Assembly (NCBI GenBank): GCA_013285595.1
Contig: JABDHF010000017.1
Coordinates: 1-43,866 of the forward strand
Source: Bacteroidota bacterium
GTDB taxonomy: Bacteria; Bacteroidota; Bacteroidia; Chitinophagales; Chitinophagaceae
Reading direction: 5' to 3'
DNA: 43,866 nucleotides
Part shown: positions 7,433-16,640 of the stretch, piece after piece
Position numbering within the stretch: the stretch's first letter is position 1
Layout: each line of letters opens with the position of its first letter
Notes under the pieces: model-generated
What the model was told of the DNA's origin: nothing
Database searches by the model: none
Seen by the model: the letters and a program-made list of their open reading frames with translations, nothing else
Position numbers and translations under genes: made by a program

Positions 7433-8755
7433 TTAATCATACTTGGCGTGCATCGCAGCCTTTTCAATCACAAAATCTTCATAAGCCTGCCGCCAGCCCT
7501 TCCATTCGTGGCTTGTACCCAGCGAAAAGTTGTGGAAGATAGTGATCATAGTGCTGCCGGTCTTTTCCAGTATTCTGCTCATTGCATGCAGCTTCTCAAA
7601 GGCCTCCATTGCCGATAGCTTTGCTTCAAAATGCGCCGTAGTATCCATAAAGCAAAACGGGTGAATGCGCAGCTTGGTTACACTATCCTGGTCCAGGTCG
7701 TACCAGTAAAACGAGTTGCCTGTACCTGCCCTGAAACCGAGGTAGGCGCCATAGCCCATACTGTAGTCCTCCGTAATGCCATTTTGCAGCAGTATGCGAT
7801 AGGTATCGGGCATCTTTATCCGTATGTAGTGCTGCCTGGAAATGTAAATATCCCGCGTTATCACCTCTTCCAGCATTTGCTTTTCTTTACCTATCTTATT
7901 ATGCTCACCAGAGTAATACGATGGATGGATGCCCACAACTCCATCTTTAGCCACATTTTTTATTACCCGCACCATAGCCGGGTGTCGGGGATGTATGTTT
8001 TTATCAAATGCCGTTGTTTGTGCAGAGGATAATATGAAATATAGCGGCTTGCAATCATATTCTTTATGCAGCTGCCTCAGCCAGCGAAAGGAGTCGTAAG
8101 GGTCTTTCTGCTTCTTTTTCAATACTTGAGTACGCTCGCTTATCTGTTTCACATCGCCTTTCAGCAGCGCTCTCATATAAGCACCTATTATACGCCCAAA
8201 ACCTTTGTGCAGGTGAGAGTAAGCCATATCTATATCATACGTAGGCTGAAACAGGTAGTGCGTTGCCGGCAATGCCATCCCCATAGCTACCTGCATTTGC
8301 TTCTTAAACGCCCATACCCACTCATCCACTATTGGCCGGGAGAGCCAGCCGTTTTTATAGAGTATACTATTGGTAGCAGGATACCTGCCATGCTTATCGC
8401 CATTAAAGGAGTGATACTCTTCGTAGCGCGATAGCAAATAGAATACAGCAGTAAAGAGGTCGAACGGTAGTGTATATTCTTTATCAGCTACTGCAAACAT
8501 TGTGGGCAGATCTTTCCAGTTGCCTTTTTGCGGCACTAATTTCGCAATGTCTTTTTGCGACAGCATTCCCGCTGCTGGTATCGATATGCTATTGGGTAAC
8601 GAAGCGCCGTAAGAGATGAAGAATTTAAGCCCTTCTGTATCCTGTTTATTGGTGGTAATACTATAGTCCAGTTGCAACCGCTCTTTAAGCACCCAGTCCA
8701 AAACGTATTTCAGGCGGTTACTGTTTTCAGCGCTATATACTACTATAGTATCCAT
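7433..8755 (-). CDS. Divergent polysaccharide deacetylase-like protein
   Basis: Starting at the ATG at 8755 (MDTIVVYSAENSNRLKY) gives 440 residues. The longer frame from 8815 would overlap lutB by 50 bp. The N-terminal half resembles the accessory domain found before NodB-like domains in Bacteroidota (PFDLFTAVFYLLSRYEEY). The C-terminal half has the metal-site TYDID motif, a GIHPSYYS motif and a closing TIFHNFSLG, as in NodB/CE4-related deacetylases. The classical HxxxH is not seen. Deacetylation of a cell-surface glycan is the family role. There is no signal peptide, so the product may be cytoplasmic. It starts 10 bp after lutB ends. Confidence 0.72.
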   Translation of the reverse strand: MDTIVVYSAENSNRLKYVLDWVLKERLQLDYSITTNKQDTEGLKFFISYGASLPNSISIPAAGMLSQKDIAKLVPQKGNWKDLPTMFAVADKEYTLPFDLFTAVFYLLSRYEEYHSFNGDKHGRYPATNSILYKNGWLSRPIVDEWVWAFKKQMQVAMGMALPATHYLFQPTYDIDMAYSHLHKGFGRIIGAYMRALLKGDVKQISERTQVLKKKQKDPYDSFRWLRQLHKEYDCKPLYFILSSAQTTAFDKNIHPRHPAMVRVIKNVAKDGVVGIHPSYYSGEHNKIGKEKQMLEEVITRDIYISRQHYIRIKMPDTYRILLQNGITEDYSMGYGAYLGFRAGTGNSFYWYDLDQDSVTKLRIHPFCFMDTTAHFEAKLSAMEAFEKLHAMSRILEKTGSTMITIFHNFSLGTSHEWKGWRQAYEDFVIEKAAMHAKYD

Positions 8756-8765
8756 ATGGGGAGCG

Positions 8766-10142
8766 TTATTTTTTTTGCCGGTCTTTCCACATTTTGTTGA
8801 ACGACCGGTCTGCAAAGTGTATCTCTCCCCTGTGTTGCCCCCAGGTGTCTTTAAACAATTTATTTACTACCTTATTCTTTATGCCGTGGCTTGCACTGTT
8901 CAATATCCTGCGGCTCATCATAGCATCGCGCCACAATCGCCAGGTAATGTTTTCACTAAATCCGTTGAGGCCCTCGTTTGTTGCAATAGTGCGGTTCTCC
9001 AGCAGCATTTCGTGAATGTTTATTTTCAGCGGGCACACCTCTGTGCAGTTACCACACAGGCTCGATGCATAGCTCAGGTGCTTGTATTCCTTCATGCCAT
9101 TGAGGTGCGGCGTTATCACTGAGCCTATAGGCCCACTATAGGTAGCGCCATATGCATGGCCACCTATATTTTTATACACGGGGCAAGCATTGAGGCACGA
9201 GCCGCAGCGTATGCAGTACATGCTTTCACGCACTTCTTTGCGCAGCAGGTTGGTACGGCCATTGTCCAGCAGTATCACATACATTTCTTCCGGCCCATCT
9301 GTTTCATTGGCTTTCCTGGGCCCTGTGAATATCGTATTATATACAGTAACATTCTGCCCGGTGCCATAGGTTGCCAGTAATGGCCAGAAGGCATTGAGGT
9401 CATTTATAGATGGCAGCAATTTTTCAATGCCCACTATAGCTATGTGTGTTTGTGGAAAGGTGGTGCTTAGCCGGGCGTTACCCTCATTCTCACTTACGCA
9501 TACACCACCTACGTCCGCAAGCAGGAAGTTGCCACCGGTAATGCCTACCTCTGCTGTAATATATTTCTTGCGCAGGTTGCGCCGTGCGATCTTTGTTATC
9601 TCTGGCGGTGTAAGATTGGGCTCTGTGCCCAGCTTATCGTGAAACACCTTAGCCACATCTTCCTTGCTTTTGTGCATAGCAGGCGTCACTATATGGTAGG
9701 GCGCTTCGCCGTCCAGCTGTTGTATGTATTCGCCAAGGTCTGTTTCTACAGAGTCAATACCATGCTGTGCCAGGAAGGAGTTTAAATGTATCTCCTCCGT
9801 CACCATAGATTTTGCCTTAACCACCTGCTTTGTATTTTTTTCGCGGCATATCTGCAATATGGCTTGCAGCGCTTCTTCAGCAGTTTCAGCCCATATCAGT
9901 TTACCACCATTTGCAGTAAAGTTCTTTTCAAACTGCTCCAGGTAGTTATCTAAGTTCTCTATTGTTTTCCACTTTATATTCTTTGCTTTTTCGCGGGCAA
10001 GGTGCAGGTTGGCAAATTGCTGCTTCCCTTTTACTACGCTGTCGTTATACTTTTGGATATTAAACGACAGTTTACGTTTATGCTCCAGGTCATGTGCCTT
10101 TATTTCACTTTTTGCTAGAAAGGTTGTTTGTTGATCGGTCAT
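8766..10142 (-). CDS. lutB: LutB-type iron-sulfur protein (L-lactate oxidation)
   Basis: The 458-residue length is normal for LutB/LldF. An LUD domain (about 70-300, with ITGGNFLLADVGGVCVSENEGN) is followed by two 4Fe-4S motifs: C310-x2-C313-x2-C316-x3-C320-P and C363-x2-C366-x3-C370-P. LutB carries electrons in the LutABC complex that oxidises L-lactate to pyruvate. Neither lutA nor lutC is next to it. The two genes downstream look unrelated, so the partners should lie elsewhere. The gene heads a minus-strand run of three genes spaced by 10 and 19 bp. Confidence 0.9.
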   Translation of the reverse strand: MTDQQTTFLAKSEIKAHDLEHKRKLSFNIQKYNDSVVKGKQQFANLHLAREKAKNIKWKTIENLDNYLEQFEKNFTANGGKLIWAETAEEALQAILQICREKNTKQVVKAKSMVTEEIHLNSFLAQHGIDSVETDLGEYIQQLDGEAPYHIVTPAMHKSKEDVAKVFHDKLGTEPNLTPPEITKIARRNLRKKYITAEVGITGGNFLLADVGGVCVSENEGNARLSTTFPQTHIAIVGIEKLLPSINDLNAFWPLLATYGTGQNVTVYNTIFTGPRKANETDGPEEMYVILLDNGRTNLLRKEVRESMYCIRCGSCLNACPVYKNIGGHAYGATYSGPIGSVITPHLNGMKEYKHLSYASSLCGNCTEVCPLKINIHEMLLENRTIATNEGLNGFSENITWRLWRDAMMSRRILNSASHGIKNKVVNKLFKDTWGQHRGEIHFADRSFNKMWKDRQKK

Positions 10143-10233
10143 TCTAAAAATTAAAAAATAATCAAAAACCAGTCTTGGTATACGGAGCTAAGGTGCAGTA
10201 ACATTATCGTGCCTGCATAATTCTGCCAACCAC

Positions 10234-10245
10234 AATAACGTTATT
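10234..10245. promoter_or_regulatory. 12-bp palindrome between divergent lutB and kdsD
   Basis: AATAACGTTATT is a perfect palindrome about 90 bp upstream of lutB, followed by the related GTTATTAC. Its position in the 233-bp divergent spacer suits an operator for a dimeric repressor such as a lactate-responsive regulator. That role is inferred from position alone. Confidence 0.25.
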
Positions 10246-10362
10246 CTCTTGTTATTACAAACTTACATATTATCGGGCAGAAAGTAAATTTTGCCGTTTT
10301 AAAAGCAACAATTTAACACGTTCCCAATTTATGCCCGCAAGTAGTGCATTATACAATTAAAC

Positions 10363-10370
10363 TATCTTTG
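10363..10370 (+). promoter_or_regulatory. -7 box of kdsD, 5 bp before the ATG
   Basis: TATCTTTG is a perfect TAnnTTTG match, and only CACCC separates it from the ATG at 10376. With the usual spacing the transcript would begin at or within a base or two of the start codon. No clear -33 TTG is seen. Confidence 0.55.
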
Positions 10371-10375
10371 CACCC

Positions 10376-11344
10376 ATGTTTTCAAAAAATGATGTTGTAA
10401 AGCACGCCCTGGAAACTATACAGCTGGAGGCGAATGCGGTGATAAAGCTGCTAAGCTATGTAGATACTTCTTTTGTTATTGCGGTGCGCACTATTCATGA
10501 GTCTAAGGGCCGGGTGATCATATCCGGCATAGGAAAGAGCGCGGTGATAGCACAGAAGATAGTAGCGACCTTTAACTCTACCGGAACCCCGGCAATATTC
10601 ATGCACGCGGCAGATGCCATACATGGCGACCTGGGTATGATACAGGCCGATGATGTGGTGATCCTCATCTCAAAAAGCGGCGACAGCCCGGAAATAAAGG
10701 TGCTGGTGCCACTCATCAAGAATTTTGGCAATAAGGTGATCGCTATATGCGGCAACGAGACCTCGTACCTTGTTACCCATGCAGATATATTCGTAAACAG
10801 TACCGTAGAAAAGGAAGCCTGCCCAAACAACCTGGCGCCAACTACCAGCACTACCGCCCAGCTGGTAATGGGCGATGCAATAGCTGTATGCCTGCTGAAC
10901 CTGAAAGGCTTCACTGAAAAAGACTTTGCCCGTTTTCACCCCGGTGGCGCTTTAGGTAAACGCCTGTACCTGCGGGTAGCAGATATGAGCGATATGAACG
11001 AGCAGCCAGTAGTAAAACCAGACAGCAACCTTCGCGAGATCATTTACGAAATATCAGCCAAACGATTGGGAGCAGCGGCTGTGATAGAGGATAGCGGCAA
11101 GATATTAGGCATTATTACAGATGGCGACCTGCGGCGCATGCTCGAAAAACATGAAAACCCATCAAAACTTAAAGCCTCTGACATTCTTACCCAAAACCCC
11201 AAATCAATAGATGGCGGAGAGCTTGCCACAGAAGCCCTGGCAATGATGCGCCGCTACGATATTACACAGCTCATCGTCACCAAAGATGATAAATATGCCG
11301 GTATGCTGCACCTGCACGACCTGGTAAGGGAAGGTATAATTTAA
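10376..11344 (+). CDS. kdsD: D-arabinose-5-phosphate isomerase (KpsF/GutQ/KdsD family)
   Basis: The 322 residues show an N-terminal SIS domain (about 35-170: VIISGIGKSAVIAQKIVATFNSTG, LISKSGDSPE, ending LAPTTSTT). Two CBS domains follow (about 205-322: GILGIITDGDLRRML, ITQLIVTKDDKYAGMLHLHDL). The enzyme turns ribulose 5-phosphate into arabinose 5-phosphate, the first step to Kdo for lipopolysaccharide core. The length and domain order match KdsD. The stop codon overlaps the stop of the convergent DUF349 gene within the shared bases TTAA (11341-11344). A -7 box lies only 5 bp before the ATG. Confidence 0.93.
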   Translation: MFSKNDVVKHALETIQLEANAVIKLLSYVDTSFVIAVRTIHESKGRVIISGIGKSAVIAQKIVATFNSTGTPAIFMHAADAIHGDLGMIQADDVVILISKSGDSPEIKVLVPLIKNFGNKVIAICGNETSYLVTHADIFVNSTVEKEACPNNLAPTTSTTAQLVMGDAIAVCLLNLKGFTEKDFARFHPGGALGKRLYLRVADMSDMNEQPVVKPDSNLREIIYEISAKRLGAAAVIEDSGKILGIITDGDLRRMLEKHENPSKLKASDILTQNPKSIDGGELATEALAMMRRYDITQLIVTKDDKYAGMLHLHDLVREGII

Positions 11345-12939
11345 GACGCTGCCGGCCCTTCTTCATTAGCTACAGTTACCGGGCTTGTCGTCCGGTTATC
11401 TTGCGCTGTTATATCTTTTTTTGCCTGCCCATATTTATCCTGCAGGCGTTTGATTTTTACTTCGGTCTCTGCAATAAGATTTTCGAGGTGCTTGCGCAAC
11501 TCTGCCGCCTTTTTGCCGGGGGTTATGTTCTCTATAGCTACTTTAAAGTCTGCAAGCTTCTCTTCCTCTTCCTTCACATCATCGCTAAGTTTGCCTATTT
11601 GCTCCTTTGCCTGCTCTGCGCGCACTTCTTTCTGTTCTACTGCATATTGCTTGCGCTGTTCCCTGCCCTCGTCTTTGCGGGCAAAGAAATGCTTACGGGC
11701 AGCATTAAAGTCTTCCCACATTTTATCACCGTGTTTCCGGGCAATAGGGCCTATCTTCTTCCAGTCGTCCAGCAGTTGCTGCATTTCCCCGGTGGTTTCT
11801 CCCCAGCGGTTAGAGTCTTTTATTTGTTCAGCACGGTCCAGTATAGCTTTTTTCAGTGTATAGTTCTGTTCGTGTACTGATCTTATTTCGTCAAAATGCT
11901 TCTTCTTGGCATCAAAGAACTGCTCTTGCGCCCCATTGAACCTTTTCCACAACTCATCTCCCTTTTCCTGTGGTATGCGGCCCGATTTTTTCCACTCGTC
12001 CATCAGCGCTATATATGCCTGCGCCGTTACATTCCAGTCTGTGCTTTCCTTCATCGCCTCGGCTTTTTCAGCCAGTATCACTTTCACCTCGTAGTTCTTT
12101 TCCTGCTCCTGCGCTATTTTGCCAGAGTGTTCTCTTTTCTTCTCAAAAAAAGCGCTCTTGGCAGCCAGGAACCGGTGCCACAATTCTTCATTCTTCTTGT
12201 TGATGGTATGGCCTATCGTTTTCCATTCATCGGTAAGCCGGTGAAACGTGTCTGATGTTGCTTTCCACTCTTGTGAGCCAGCAATTGCCTCGGCCTGCTC
12301 CACAAGGTCTATCTTCAGGTCCAGGTTATGCAGCAGGTCTTTTTCTTCTTCTTCATGATGCACACGCTTGCGCTCATGAAAACCTTTGCGGGCTGCTTCC
12401 AGCCGGTTCCACAGCTTATCGTTTCTGCCTTTATCCACATAGCCCGCCTGCTTCCATTTGTCTGCTATATCTTTAAATGCCTGTGTTGTATCTTTCCATT
12501 GGTCGCTTTCCGCAAGGCTTTCTGCCAGCTCGGTAAGCTTTAATTTTTCTGCATGGTTTTCTTCTGCTATAAGATATAGCGCATGCTCCCAGTCGTGTAC
12601 CAGCAGCGCCAGCTTTTGAAAGTCGCCTATCGCATTTGCATGCTGCAGGTAGTCTTTGATATGCAGTACCTTATCTGCCAGTTTTTGCTTGTCTTCTGTA
12701 GCCACCCACTCTATTTCCACTTCCTTCACTTTCGACTCCACAGCAGCAAACTTTTCCTGCAGGTTCTTAATAACAACATCGGCGTTCTCAGGCGCCACTT
12801 TTGCTATTATCCGTTCTTTGATATTGCTATTTTCACGGAGCAACAGGTCTCCGTTTTCATCGATTTTGTATAATTCTTTGCTTGGGAACGACTGATCGTT
12901 CCACCAACCCAAGATATCAAAACTCTGTTCCTGCGACAT
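11341..12939 (-). CDS. DUF349 multi-repeat coiled protein
   Basis: The 532-residue, highly charged helical protein contains at least four copies of the DUF349 unit. The copies share the pattern (D/E)W-K-x-G, then (L/M)W-x(2)-(F/L)-x-A-(A/R) and a basic end: KWKQAG...LWNRLEAARKGF, EWKTIG...LWHRFLAAKSAF, EWKKSG...LWKRFNGAQEQF and DWKKIG...MWEDFNAARKHF. A coiled-coil, Glu/Lys-rich tail follows (about 440-532). No enzyme motif or membrane segment is seen. The family's role is not firmly known. It converges on kdsD with a 4-bp overlap of stop codons. Confidence 0.85.
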   Translation of the reverse strand: MSQEQSFDILGWWNDQSFPSKELYKIDENGDLLLRENSNIKERIIAKVAPENADVVIKNLQEKFAAVESKVKEVEIEWVATEDKQKLADKVLHIKDYLQHANAIGDFQKLALLVHDWEHALYLIAEENHAEKLKLTELAESLAESDQWKDTTQAFKDIADKWKQAGYVDKGRNDKLWNRLEAARKGFHERKRVHHEEEEKDLLHNLDLKIDLVEQAEAIAGSQEWKATSDTFHRLTDEWKTIGHTINKKNEELWHRFLAAKSAFFEKKREHSGKIAQEQEKNYEVKVILAEKAEAMKESTDWNVTAQAYIALMDEWKKSGRIPQEKGDELWKRFNGAQEQFFDAKKKHFDEIRSVHEQNYTLKKAILDRAEQIKDSNRWGETTGEMQQLLDDWKKIGPIARKHGDKMWEDFNAARKHFFARKDEGREQRKQYAVEQKEVRAEQAKEQIGKLSDDVKEEEEKLADFKVAIENITPGKKAAELRKHLENLIAETEVKIKRLQDKYGQAKKDITAQDNRTTSPVTVANEEGPAAS

Positions 12940-13134
12940 AATGCTTCCTTATTTTATTAAAGATTACAACTTGCCTCTCCGGCAGTCTGTGCAATATAAG
13001 GCTAATTCTTTATAAACCATAGACCCGCGCGGGCACTCATCTCTATCCTTTTTTTAAATATTTTTTTACCAGCATCCATTACAAAGGGTAACCTATATAA
13101 AAAGAGATAAAACAGGATGTAAAAGAGAGCCCGA

Positions 13135-13896
13135 TCAATGATTGCCGAACACTTTTTTCAGCAGGTCGGTAACCTGCGCAGCCGGGTTTTTGCGTATTTT
13201 TTGCTCTTCCTGCGCTATATACACAAATACGCCATTCAGCGCTCTTTCGGTTACGTAAGCCGGCAAGTCAGGGTTTACCTTATTAAAAGTGGTAGGAAGC
13301 TGGTTGTACGTATTAAAAACCATCGCCCAGTATTTCGTTGCCTCCACCTTATCCAGCGACTCCTGTATCACCGGGCGGAAGGCGGCGGTCAACGAGGCTG
13401 TGGTTTTTGTTTTCAGGTAGTTGGTAGCTGCATTATCGCCACCCTGCAATATAGAAAATGCATCCTGTATGCTCATGCTTTTTATTGCATTGATGAATAT
13501 ATTTAAGGCCTTTGACGATGCATCTTCCGCGGCCCGGTTCATAGATAGTATCGCATTATCTACATATTTGCCCATTCCTATCTCCCGAAGGGTAGTTTCT
13601 ACCTTCTTGGCTTCCGGCGGCATCAGCACCTTTATAAGCGCATTACCAAAAAATCCGTTAACCGCCGATACCTGCTTGGTAGCATTCTGCGCGCCTATCT
13701 GTAATGCCTGCCGCAAGCCATCTGATACCTCCGACTGGCTTGGCGATCCGCTGCTTTTCCCCTTATTGCCACCCTTTGCATTCTGCAATGCACCATTGGC
13801 ATCGTTCATATAATCACGTAGCGACTGGGCTTCCACCTGTGCAGATGTTATTGCTATTATTGCGAAAGAGAAAATTACTTTATTAAGTACAGGCAT
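13135..13896 (-). CDS. Exported DUF4197 protein
   Basis: The 253-residue protein has a signal peptide (MPVLNKVIFSFAIIAITSAQ, cut near VEAQ). It then shows the DUF4197 pattern: VSDGLRQALQIGAQNATKQVS, the FFGNALIKVLMPPEAKKVE block and a C-terminal GVFVYIAQEEQKIRKNP. The family is conserved in Gram-negative bacteria and has no assigned function. The segment SQSEVSDGLRQAL is preceded by a Gly/Ser/Lys-rich linker. It begins 39 bp after the receptor gene stop and may be co-transcribed with it. Confidence 0.85.
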   Translation of the reverse strand: MPVLNKVIFSFAIIAITSAQVEAQSLRDYMNDANGALQNAKGGNKGKSSGSPSQSEVSDGLRQALQIGAQNATKQVSAVNGFFGNALIKVLMPPEAKKVETTLREIGMGKYVDNAILSMNRAAEDASSKALNIFINAIKSMSIQDAFSILQGGDNAATNYLKTKTTASLTAAFRPVIQESLDKVEATKYWAMVFNTYNQLPTTFNKVNPDLPAYVTERALNGVFVYIAQEEQKIRKNPAAQVTDLLKKVFGNH

Positions 13897-13935
13897 AAAT
13901 TATTTTTATTAGTATTAAACAAAGATAATGCCAAT

Positions 13936-16524
13936 TTAGCGTCCACCCCCAGTGCCGCCACCTTTAGGGGTACCGCCGCCACCTTGCCCGCCACCACCCT
14001 GGTCATTATCATCGCCTTGCTTCAGGTTTTTATCCCGATCTTCGTCTGTTGGTGGGGTTAGTTTACCCTTGTCGTCTGGCTTGCCCTTTTTGGCCGTATT
14101 TGATTTCCCAAAACGATAAGTAAATGTAATGTTCCCTATTCGCGTTTCTTTCACACGGTTAATGGTCTCACCAAGAGTTGTGTAGTTAGTAACAAACTGG
14201 TGGGTCTTAAACACATCAGAGCAATTAAGTACCAATGTGGCCTTATTCTTCCACAAGTTCTTACGCAAAGCTACATCTACCCAATAGGTTTCTTTAAGCG
14301 TGCCCTGGGCAATAACCTTAGGCGATTCATAATTGGCATTTACCTGGAAAGAGAAATTCTTAGGGAGCTTAAGGGTTGTATTTACCTTACCAAACCAGGT
14401 AAAGCCGTTATTATTTGCCAGTCCTTTATAGGCAGGGTCTACATTGCCAATAATTAACTGGTTCTCAAAAAAATTGAGATTAACTGTTGCATCCCAGATC
14501 GGCAATAGCTGCACATGCCCTGTACCCTCCAAACCATAAGTAGTACCTGAAGCTATATTTACCGGTTTCGACAGCAATTCGCCTACATAACTGGAGAGAC
14601 CTTGCTGCTTTGCATTCTCCGTAGTAATAGAATCCGTGATCTTTTCTATCAGGTTCTTAGTGTACGCATAGTAGGCACTGATAATGAAGTTATCACCTCT
14701 TTTAGTTGATTTGCTGTAGCTGAACTCAATGTTGTTGATGAATTCCGGTATCAGGTCCGGGTTACCTACATTCACTGTTCCGGGGTTAGAAACATCTTTA
14801 AAAGGCAGCAGTTGCATAAAGTTTGGCCTGTTTGTGCGCAGGCTGTAATTCAGGTAAATACTTTGCTGGTTTTCCAGCTGGTAAGAAACAAATGCCGAAG
14901 GAAAAAGATTAAAAAAGCTGTTATGAAACGTGTGATGCAAAGGAACATTGCCTGAGCCATCGTAAAGAGCATCCTCTGCCCGCAAGCCCAGCTGGTAGCT
15001 GAATTTATTGAGCTGGTCGCTCCAGTTCACATAAGCCGCATGTATTTGCTGCGTATAGTTATACTCTGCCAAAAGCGTTGAATCTACAGCTTTGGCTTTG
15101 CCGGTAGAATCTACATGGGGAATACCCGAGCTATTGAACGAATACAACTGTGATTTAAAACCGAGGCCCAGCTTACCGTTTTTAGTAAAAAGCGGGTCGG
15201 TATAGTCGGCCCATACATTGATAGTGCTGTTGCCCCCGGTAGCGGGTGCGTCTTCATAAATGGGATTATTTGGCTGAAGAACAGCGTATGAATAATCATT
15301 TGAGGTATAATCCTGCGTGCGATGTATATCGGTAAATGCCACGGTGGCATCTACGCTTAGCTCCTCATCTTTCTTTTTAAACTTATGCCGGTAGTCAATG
15401 GCCGATGACAAAGACATCAGGTTAACAGCAAAATCAGTATTCCTGTTTTGGTGAAATGGTATAGAGTCGTTATGGGTATCGGTGATATTGTAATCAGAAT
15501 AGTCTTTAAACGCAAACCCCATGAAGTTCAGGTTTTCCGTTAGGGTGATAGAGTTGTTTTTATCCGGATCGTAAGTAACCCCTATTGTATTAAAGGCGCC
15601 ATTAAAATCGCGCGGCACATGTTCGTAAGTGTAGTAAGACGAGTCTCCTCTTGCCCGGGTAGTAATAACATTGTTGTAGGTGTTATTGATCCGCACATTA
15701 CTGTTCAGAAAAGCGCTCCATTTACCCTTGCGCACGTTGAGGCCCAAATTGCCATTATACTTATCACCCGTACCAGCCCCCAGTGTCACATTACCATTCA
15801 TCCCGAAACGGCCATCCTTTTTCGTTACAATATTGATGATACCACTGGTGCCCTGCGCATCATACTTTGCCGATGGATTAGTGATCACTTCCACACTTTC
15901 TATGCTACCCGCTGGCAGGCTCTGCAATGCAGAGGCCACATCTGTACCCAGCAATGTAGATGGCTTGCCGTCTATAAGTATCGTCACGTCTGTTTTGCCG
16001 CGCAGGGCTACGTTTCCCTCGGCATCTACCGATACTGAAGGTACATTTTGCAGCACATCTGCGGCGCTTCCTCCCGCAGTAGTAGTGTTCTTCTCTACGT
16101 TAAACACCTTCTTGTCAACCTTCAGCTCCATTACAGCTTTCTCGCCTACCACGCTTACCTCCCCAAGTGTATTTTCAGATGAGCCAAGTTGTATATTACC
16201 TAGCTTTTTATCCGCCGCATCTGTCGTTACCTGCACGGGCACATACTTAGTTGTGATGCCAATGGACTCTATACGCAAACGAAAACTGCCTATACCTGTA
16301 GGGGCAATATTGAACGAGCCATCGTCTTTAGACAGGTCTCCATTTACCACGGAAGAGTCCATTCTCAACAGGGTAACGGTGGCATAAGCCACAGGAGCTT
16401 TCTTTGAATCGATCAATTTACCCGCAATGCTGCCCGTGGTTGGTGCGCCGGGGGCTTGGGCATATACTTGCGATTTGGCGAAAAAACAGATCAGTAAAAC
16501 AGGTAAAAGGGTAGAAAAGCGCAT
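13936..16524 (-). CDS. TonB-dependent receptor-like outer-membrane beta-barrel protein with Gly-rich tail
   Basis: From the ATG at 16524 the protein has 862 residues. This start gives a proper signal peptide (MRFSTLLPVLLICFFAKSQ), whereas the longer frame from 16602 does not. A carboxypeptidase-regulatory domain (GSIAGKLIDSKKAPVAYATV) is followed by a plug (ADVLQNVPSVSVDAEGNVAL, IDGKP, SAKYDAQGTSGIINIVTKK). A long barrel of the OMP_b-brl_3 type then ends near ITFTYRFGK. About 50 further residues follow: an acidic/basic linker and a Gly-rich end. Receptors of this type import or bind ligands at the outer membrane; the ligand is unknown. Confidence 0.85.
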   Translation of the reverse strand: MRFSTLLPVLLICFFAKSQVYAQAPGAPTTGSIAGKLIDSKKAPVAYATVTLLRMDSSVVNGDLSKDDGSFNIAPTGIGSFRLRIESIGITTKYVPVQVTTDAADKKLGNIQLGSSENTLGEVSVVGEKAVMELKVDKKVFNVEKNTTTAGGSAADVLQNVPSVSVDAEGNVALRGKTDVTILIDGKPSTLLGTDVASALQSLPAGSIESVEVITNPSAKYDAQGTSGIINIVTKKDGRFGMNGNVTLGAGTGDKYNGNLGLNVRKGKWSAFLNSNVRINNTYNNVITTRARGDSSYYTYEHVPRDFNGAFNTIGVTYDPDKNNSITLTENLNFMGFAFKDYSDYNITDTHNDSIPFHQNRNTDFAVNLMSLSSAIDYRHKFKKKDEELSVDATVAFTDIHRTQDYTSNDYSYAVLQPNNPIYEDAPATGGNSTINVWADYTDPLFTKNGKLGLGFKSQLYSFNSSGIPHVDSTGKAKAVDSTLLAEYNYTQQIHAAYVNWSDQLNKFSYQLGLRAEDALYDGSGNVPLHHTFHNSFFNLFPSAFVSYQLENQQSIYLNYSLRTNRPNFMQLLPFKDVSNPGTVNVGNPDLIPEFINNIEFSYSKSTKRGDNFIISAYYAYTKNLIEKITDSITTENAKQQGLSSYVGELLSKPVNIASGTTYGLEGTGHVQLLPIWDATVNLNFFENQLIIGNVDPAYKGLANNNGFTWFGKVNTTLKLPKNFSFQVNANYESPKVIAQGTLKETYWVDVALRKNLWKNKATLVLNCSDVFKTHQFVTNYTTLGETINRVKETRIGNITFTYRFGKSNTAKKGKPDDKGKLTPPTDEDRDKNLKQGDDNDQGGGGQGGGGTPKGGGTGGGR

Positions 16525-16540
16525 AAATTCCAATGATGCG

Positions 16541-16548
16541 CAAAATTG
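16541..16548 (-). promoter_or_regulatory. Probable -7 box of the receptor gene
   Basis: On the minus strand CAATTTTG matches TAnnTTTG in seven of eight positions and lies 16 bp before the chosen start at 16524. This also argues against the longer start at 16602, which would lie upstream of the promoter. Confidence 0.35.
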
Positions 16549-16640
16549 ATGGAAATATGTGGAAAAAGGCTTTTTTAAAAAATAAAGTATTGTTAACGCC
16601 AAAGGCTTGAAACTGCCGTTTTTTGCGGCTTATCGCAGCG

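Noticed and set aside
7433-8815. Longer start for the deacetylase-like gene at 8815
   Set aside because: It would overlap lutB by 50 bp and adds 20 basic residues not typical of the family; the ATG at 8755 fits better.
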